Part shown: in pieces, positions 58,966-64,000 of the stretch | How positions within the stretch are numbered: the stretch's first letter is position 1 | Layout: each line of letters opens with the position of its first letter | Assembly: GCA_013433145.1 (NCBI GenBank) | Contig: CM024182.1 | Span: 6,276,974-6,340,973 of the forward strand | Reading direction: 5' to 3' | Length of the DNA: 64,000 nt | Origin: Ascaris suum | Lineage: Eukaryota; Nematoda; Chromadorea; Rhabditida; Ascarididae | The notes under the pieces: generated by a model | Seen by the model: only the letters and a program-made list of their open reading frames with translations | The model's database searches: none | Told to the model about the DNA's origin: nothing | Position numbers and translations under genes: made by a program

Positions 58966-61800
58966 ATGCTTTGTGTAATCCTATCTATTAAACCGACTGG
59001 CTCCACAATTGCACCAAAATAACGGCATAACGTCTACGGTTTTTCCCGACTCACAAATCAGTTGGCGGACAAGTAGACAAACATATAGACATATGCACAG
59101 GTATGACGTTAGTTAGATTGTGCATTTACAAAGAATTTCGCAATTTCTTTTCACCTTTGCTATGTAACCGCGGGAAGCAGAAACTTTTATGGAAAAAAAA
59201 AGAATTTTCTTTTTTGAATGGAAAATTGGCAACATTTCAGAATTCACCAAATATGCATATAAATAATGATATGAGAATATATTAATTTCAATATAAGCTC
59301 CATTAATCAAAATTTTTGAGTTAAACAGCGAGTATCAACAAAAAAAAACTGTGCAAGGAGTGAGCCAAGACCGAACGCCACTGTGGGAAGGTCGCAAAAA
59401 TGGTCTTGACAAGCTGCAACGCGATACGCACAAGTGGGTGGCGCGTTACGGCTAGTCCCGCCTTAAACGCACCTATACCATTGCATTGCTAAATTTCTAT
59501 ACGTATTGATGAGTTATTTTTTTTATTAGGGCATATAGACAGCGGCGGAATAGAGTATAAAAAATTGAGAAACATCGAGAATCTGAAGTAGTATGGGCTA
59601 TTAACCCGGCTGTTAACCTCTAGTGCTTCACATGAGGACCTGACCTGAAATATTTTCGGCACAGAGCTGACGTTTGAAAGCGAGCTTCCTCATTAATGCC
59701 ATCTCGTGAAAGTGCTATAATCTCAAGCAGCATCTTACAAGTAAATACCGTAATGACTCGAATAAACACCTTCCCCTTAAGTAAAATTCCCCCTCTCCAC
59801 GCCATCCAGAACGAATTGTTCGACATATTTGGGGCATAAATAAGCCATATACCAATAGAACTCCTCTCAAAAAACAAGCATCTCTCTTTTTTGCCATAAT
59901 CTCAAAAAAAAAGACCAATTATTTTCTCACGTCTGAGATGATATGCATGTCGTTGCGAAGATTTTTCAAGCAAATTAGCTCTTGCCCCAATAAAACCCTT
60001 TTATAGTTATTTGGGGCTTTCACTACCCGAGGGCATTCTCGAATTATTAGGTCAACACTTTGATATGACGCTATTTAAATTCTCAAAAAATTGTAGGTAG
60101 GGCTTTCAGATTTAAATTACTGTGGAAAAAAAGGTACGATCGAAGCTGTTTTTTGGCTCGCCCTAATAAACATTTAAAAAGAAGTACCAGTATACAATAT
60201 GTCAGATTATTGTTGGCAATCGAAGTGCTAATTTTTGATGTCCAAGAATAATCGGTATTTTAGATTGGTATTTTTCGTTAAGGTAGTGGTAAAATAATAG
60301 TGGCAATTTGTCATAGTGTTAAACTAAATCGGTTTAAGGCATTCTACCACCATTATGGTACTAAAATATTACCATAAAACCATTGTGGATACCGCTTTGA
60401 GATATTATCAGACAATCGTTATAGTATGATGATATTTCTTGAACACCGGAGGCTATTGTGTTTCCATTTTTTGGACTTTTCATTGAACAGAAAACTGGAG
60501 GCCAACAATCCACGTTTCAACTTACCAGCAATTATTATCGAGATGATTCAGAATAACTGATAACAAGAGAACCCAAAGTAACCACTAAATCTTCCCCTCT
60601 TCATCAACCACACCTTCACTTCTATTCATACGACGTCATCATTGCATCATCTAAAGCGGTTAAATTTCAAAGGAATCAACAAAGAAATTTTGAACGAAAA
60701 ACACCGGTTAATTTATTTAATTCACCTGTTCTTCACTTCCGGAATGATTGTGGCGAATAATCAAATTACTCTAATTGATCAGCGAATAGAAACGAAATAT
60801 ATTTGTGCGCTAAAATATGGGGTGGGTATGGGAAGTAAAACTTCAAAGTGCTCTCTTTTCAGCAAATTCGTTGCAAAAAATTTGCAATTATCAATGGCTA
60901 CGAGGATAGTCCTAAATCAATTTAATGTTGGGCAGGTAATTTGGGCTGGACGAGATCAGGAAGGAGAAGTAAGAAAACGGAAGCACTTCTTTGAGGAGAA
61001 ATTTCTTGCTGGGAACACGACTTCCCAATTTCGTTCGCCTCATTTTCCAAAGGCTAGGACCGATCGTAGCCTTCTGGCAAAGTTCCACTAACTAGTTCCA
61101 CTAAGCAGCTATTGAAGCGGCGGATGTGTGGAAAAATGAGGATGGAGAACAAAATTGAATACGGAATAGGAAATTTACATATCAACGAGGTTCGCATCAA
61201 GAAGCGGAGCTTTTCATGGTAATTTTCGACGACAGAAGAGAATATTGCCTAAGGAAAAGAAGTTGAACCATTAGATGAAGAGGGTTTCTACAATTGTCGA
61301 ATATCATTGAGAGTGTCAAAATTTTAAAAGAAACTGACATAAATCTAGCAAAATGGAAACTTCTTTAATTGATCTCAGAAATTAGAGGAAATTAAAGAAA
61401 ATCTTTAAATAATATAATATTTAATTAAATTATAATATTTAAAAATAAATAAAATAATTCGATAAATGAGTTAGAAATGAAATTAAAGATGAAAAAAAAA
61501 ATAAATCGATAAATAAAAGAAAAACATTGCAGAAAAATTGAAAATTTTTACAACCGACAGTGCAACGATAAAATCTTTCAGAAATGGCCTTTCGTTTGAT
61601 TGATTTTCATTTCAATTGCCGCTTATTATCGTCGCAATCAGCAATTTAATATGACAATATAATTAGGAAATTTTTTTTCTTCAGCAATTTTAAAATCAGC
61701 GTTTCGTTGATTTTAAAGTCGTTTGATCGGAAGCACTCAAAATTTCCATAGAAATACTATAATAAATCGAGTAATACCTCAGTTATTAATTTCTTTAAAT
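58966..61800. other. Upstream flank of CDC25, no gene assigned
   Basis: A short GC-richer patch lies at about 59,380-59,470. A 149-codon + strand frame (60,642-61,091) lacks an ATG for its first 33 codons and has no recognised motif. Imperfect inverted sequence around TGGTA/TACCA occurs at about 60,285-60,390. Confidence 0.4.
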
Positions 61801-61979
61801 GTTATACGAATAAAAATATATATCCTAGAGTTTATAAGGCCACGAATATTTTAGAAAAGATGAAATACTTGACAATGAGGTTCTTTAAAACCTATCTTTT
61901 AAAAACCTGTGTTAAATTCATGGAGGGATACGTTTATCTTATAAACTCTAGGATATATATATATTTTTATTCGTATAAC
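61801..61979. mobile_element. Short element bounded by 38/42-bp inverted repeats (MITE-like)
   Basis: The left arm 61,801-61,838 starts GTTATACGAATAAAAATATA and ends CTAGAGTTTATAAG. The right arm 61,938-61,979 is its exact reverse complement except for four extra bases in the TA-rich middle. About 99 bases lie between. The structure is that of a non-autonomous terminal-inverted-repeat element or a fold-back. No convincing target-site duplication is visible, and no transposase is present. Confidence 0.6.
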
Positions 61980-61983
61980 TACA

Positions 61984-62021
61984 GTATGCAGATAATTACA
62001 ATGTATGCAGATAATTACAAT
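61984..62021 (+). repeat. Perfect 19-bp tandem duplication
   Basis: GTATGCAGATAATTACAAT occurs twice back to back, five bases after the right inverted repeat of the element at 61.8 kb. Confidence 0.85.
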
Positions 62022-64000
62022 ACATCATAGGTATCCGATTATAGAACCGTCCTCAAGAAAAAATCTTTTCCATATGGACGCCTTTTCTAGCTTGAGTATC
62101 TTGACCGAAGAAGCCCCCAGAGCCTATATTCAAGCAATTCGAGAGGTACGGTGGCGGAAATGATTCAATTTCATTCATTTGAGAATCTGAATTAATTCAT
62201 TTAATATAGGATGACTTCCTTCATAAAATTATAGGATAGTGTAGAAGACTCTTATTTTTGCAGGCACTTGTATTATTATAAGGATATAAAACAAATTTTT
62301 TTCAATTTCTTCGATATCCTTCCTTTTTTTTTTGAAATGTCAATGACTTACAAAAACAACAACATTCAATAGCATAGAAAGTTAAACGTTGGATATATAT
62401 CACCTATTGCTGTCCTCCTTTGAATTCCTTCTTCTTTTTCCTCCTTTCCATCCTTCTGGTTGAAACCATTAGTCAAAATAGCCTGAAGGTTTTTCCGACG
62501 CCGTAAAAAATGATTTTTTTTTTTTATTTTGTCGCATTTCAGTAAGAGACAATCAAAAATAATACAACCAAATATCACTAAAAATAATATCATTAGAAGA
62601 ATTTCCTTTGATAAATTTCGCTCATTTTCGAGTTTATTCATAAACAAAATCCCACCTCATCGTTAATTTTTTAAGTTTATTTCAAGTTTATTTACTACAA
62701 AAATAAAATGTAAAATACTTCTTTTACTCTCTACTGTTAATGAGATCTCTAATCGTTCATTTCATTTATTTCAATAATTCTAAAAAAAATAGTAATAAGG
62801 TTACTATACCCGCGAAAAATGTTATTTCAACGGTCATTCGCTTATAAGCAATGCAACTATTGCGTTCATTGTGAGTATATTGCGCAAGCAGACGTATACG
62901 AGTAAACGTCGACCGTACACCACATTGTCTAGTGCATCGTTTACTCTATGTGTCGATTACAGTGGAAAGTTTATGAAAACTTATGATCTATGTGCCGAAA
63001 TTAGAATATTATCAAAAAACAACTTAAGCGCTCGTTTATTGTACTGTTACAATTTCGATCAACGAGTAATCTCTTACAGTTTCACTTAAAAAGCAACTGT
63101 TACACTCTCATCTAACAAGTAAGACCTTGTTAAGAGTTCTAGATAGGCTGGCAAAAGAACGGGAATATTCCGAGCTAATTTTTGAGTTGAATTTATTAAT
63201 CCATATGTAATTCGAACTTGATTGTCTTCAACGATCTAGGCGGACAAGACTTTGTTACGGTAACGTCAATCTCTTAACTAATATCCAACAAAAAAAAAAT
63301 TAAATAGGCGTTTCCATATTCAGGAAAGAGAAAAGCACTGGCATTTAGAGCAAGATTCGAAACATACTCAATAACCTTTGCATCCGCCTTCAGACATCCA
63401 TGACTTACAATCTCAGCATATTCATATTGCTTCACTTACATCCAGAATATTATCATTGACAAGTGAAGTTGATCCTGGAACGAATCATCGATCACTCACT
63501 AATTATTGTTTAATATTCCTGTTTCAATGGGGTGGTCAGTCGGAAAAAAATTTTCGATTCCAAACAGTTCTGAGTAGAAAATCTGGAAACGAGCGAAAGC
63601 TATAATATAATGTTAAACGCTAGCAATACTTAGCACCAGCTACCTCTTCAGCTGCAGCTTGACTTTGAACTTGCCCTATGAACCTTGAGATTGCTCAATC
63701 AAAAGTGGCAAGTTTATGCTGGCGAAGTGCTGACAAGTTGCGCAATGATCGTAGTGCAACCACAGAGGAAACGTTTCATGACCTCAGATTCGCTAAGACC
63801 CGGTGGCGGGATATAACAGACAATATCCCCCGTCGTGCTTTAGTGATACCTCACTTGGTATAGACCAATCGAGAGATAATTATGCAGAAAGAAATGTGAG
63901 AAAATAATAACAGTGATGACTGGAGGAAATCATGCAAATAGTTTGTGAGTGTACATGAAGGACTGTGGTCCCAAACTTGTTCGCGAATTTTATAGCTTTC
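62022..64000. other. AT-rich right end, no gene assigned
   Basis: A - strand frame (62,641-62,366, ATG to TGA, 91 aa) encodes one long hydrophobic stretch followed by a basic segment, so it could be a single-pass membrane peptide or chance. A 61-codon ATG frame at 63,678-63,863 (+) has balanced composition but no recognised family. Confidence 0.35.

Noticed and set aside
60642..61091. 149-codon plus-strand frame
   Set aside because: No ATG in the first 33 codons, no motif, and a frame of this length is only mildly unusual in a 64-kb AT-rich window.

Overview
The window looks like nuclear DNA of a nematode. It is AT-rich. Protein genes are split into short exons bounded by TTTCAG-type acceptors. 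Both recognised genes have an acceptor just upstream of the first ATG, as expected for spliced-leader trans-splicing. Both proteins are eukaryotic, and an RTE-type LINE remnant lies in an intron. No operon, CRISPR array or prokaryotic gene is visible. The species cannot be named from sequence alone.

Layout. 1-24 kb: AT-rich DNA with no gene I can identify. It holds a CCAAT/E2F/GC-box cluster near the left edge, G-tracts, microsatellites, hairpins, paired octamer-like palindromes, a long (TA)n tract and a few unassigned open stretches. 24-26.5 kb: transition zone with a TTTGCAA motif cluster. 26,535-43,628 (+): a 12-exon gene for a double-length tyrosyl-tRNA synthetase of 715 aa, two TyrRS cores in one chain. 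Every exon junction was checked for phase. The first core keeps the tyrosine-site residues and a KMSSS loop. The second has lost most tyrosine contacts but keeps the HPGDLK motif that the first lacks. Intron 11 (4.7 kb) carries a decayed RTE-like reverse transcriptase. 43.6-52.4 kb: convergent intergenic DNA with a second LINE remnant (about 46 kb) and repeat-like sequence. 58,660-52,442 (-): an 8-exon CDC25 dual-specificity phosphatase gene of 471 aa, with an intact CX5R active site and a DSG degron-like motif near the N terminus. 59-64 kb: mostly non-coding, with a short element bounded by 38/42-bp inverted repeats at 61.8 kb.

The two genes are convergent and functionally unrelated: one charges tRNA-Tyr, the other activates cyclin-dependent kinases. 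The most interesting object is the asymmetric fused TyrRS, whose two halves appear to have divided the work of a normal homodimer. Whether this is already described for this lineage cannot be settled here. All gene models are hand-built from splice consensus, frame and family similarity, without RNA data.
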